Shown one piece after another: positions 6,717 through 7,395 of a DNA stretch of 7,395 nucleotides. Positions within the stretch are counted from its first letter, which is position 1. The number at the start of each line of letters is the position of its first letter. The position numbers were made by a program, and so were the translations under genes. This DNA comes from Neisseriales bacterium. Lineage in GTDB: Bacteria; Pseudomonadota; Gammaproteobacteria; Burkholderiales; UBA11063. Where the stretch lies: positions 1 through 7,395 of the forward strand of contig SSGY01000125.1 in the NCBI GenBank assembly GCA_008017145.1, in the 5' to 3' direction. The notes beneath the pieces were generated by a model, which worked only from the letters and a program-made list of their open reading frames with translations, was not told the DNA's origin and ran no database searches.

Positions 6717-7394
6717 TTAGTTATGTAATTTTTGCCATTGAGCAATTTTTTGTTTAATTATAGGCATTTGAGCCATTGCCGCTTTATAACCAATATCAAT
6801 TGCCTCTTGTTTTTTATCGAAGCTAAAGCTGGATAAGGTGCTTATATCTGGATGAATTACGATATCAGCTTGTTTTAATTGTTCAGCCAAAAGTTTTACG
6901 CTTAAAATATTAATAGTCTGATCAAAATTGGATAAGTATCCACTACGCCCTTGTTCTGGTTTAGCACTAATATCAACCGCGATTATAAAGTTCGCGCCTT
7001 CTTTTTTTGCATAACTGACAGGAACTGGAGCAGATAAACCACCATCAACATAGCGATGATTATTCATTTGTACTGGCATAAATACATTGGGGATTGAGCA
7101 AGATGCACGCACTGCAACACCCGTATCTCCATTATTAAAGCCGATACTTTGACCACTATCCAGGTCGGTTGCTACCGCAGTGAATTTGGTTTTTAATTTT
7201 TGCAGCGGAGTATTTTTTACTCTGGCATCAACAAACTGCTGTAGACGGGCACCTTTGATTACACCATTACGGCTAAAGGTAAAGTCAGCTAAATTTAGTT
7301 CATCCATTTGATAAGAAATTCTTTGTAACTGTTCAGGGGTATAACCATAAGCATAAAGACTACCAACCAAAGACCCTGCTGATGTTCCAGTAAT
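6717..7394 (-). CDS. RssA-like patatin phospholipase (NTE family), 5' end beyond the window
   Basis: The frame continues to the window edge. The apparent TTG start at 7370 is not the real one, because upstream codons encode ITGTSAGS, the GxSxG nucleophile elbow of patatins, with the catalytic serine at 7380-7382. The partner aspartate is in VDGG (codon 7044-7046), so both dyad residues are present. RASCSIPNVFMPV, FTAVATDLDSG and FIIAVDIS are typical of RssA and related bacterial patatin-like serine hydrolases (COG1752), which act on phospholipids or other acyl esters. About 225 residues are visible; the missing part should hold the start and the glycine-rich oxyanion loop (GxGGxxG/A). Any signal peptide would be outside the window. 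It is the first visible gene of the three-gene - strand run. Its natural substrate is unknown, and a link to sugar uptake is not implied by the family. Confidence 0.88.
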   Translation of the reverse strand: MTGTSAGSLVGSLYAYGYTPEQLQRISYQMDELNLADFTFSRNGVIKGARLQQFVDARVKNTPLQKLKTKFTAVATDLDSGQSIGFNNGDTGVAVRASCSIPNVFMPVQMNNHRYVDGGLSAPVPVSYAKKEGANFIIAVDISAKPEQGRSGYLSNFDQTINILSVKLLAEQLKQADIVIHPDISTLSSFSFDKKQEAIDIGYKAAMAQMPIIKQKIAQWQKLHN

Positions 7395-7395
7395 A

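Overview
The window looks like chromosomal DNA of an AT-rich, Gram-negative, probably proteobacterial organism that possesses the PTS. The evidence is a MalX-type PTS permease, a GntP-family carboxylate permease, an RssA-like patatin, and a secreted-type protein with DUF1566 (Lcl C-terminal) domains. I cannot name the species from the sequence.

Left end (1-160, + strand): the last 26 codons of an IS3-family transposase, followed by what appears to be the right terminal inverted repeat of the element. Immediately past that end (from 161), an open frame runs without interruption to 2242. It encodes a Ser/Asn/Thr-rich protein with two tandem DUF1566 domains but no signal peptide, ribosome binding site or good start codon. 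The simplest reading is that the insertion sequence landed in, or replaced, the 5' part of this gene. It is therefore probably a decapitated gene, although databases may call it intact from a TTG at 227.

Centre (2341-3785): a strong, nearly symmetrical terminator hairpin separates the + strand gene from everything after it, all of which is on the - strand. A GntP-family permease (2400-3785) ends at this terminator and has its own extended -10 promoter at 3824-3832. The 165-bp gap above it also carries a hairpin that pairs fully only in the - strand RNA, 20 nt after the next gene's stop.

Right part (3951-7394, - strand, transcribed right to left): an apparent operon of three genes. The order is an RssA-like patatin phospholipase (5' end outside the window), a cystathionine beta-lyase (MetC-type) PLP enzyme 44 bp later, and a MalX-type PTS EIICB whose start codon overlaps the PLP gene's stop. 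In E. coli, malX is paired with malY, a PLP-dependent beta-C-S lyase from a different family. Here the same pairing of transporter and C-S lyase is built with a MetC-family enzyme and is translationally coupled. This is the most interesting point in the window: it suggests that C-S lyase activity itself, rather than the MalY protein, belongs with MalX.
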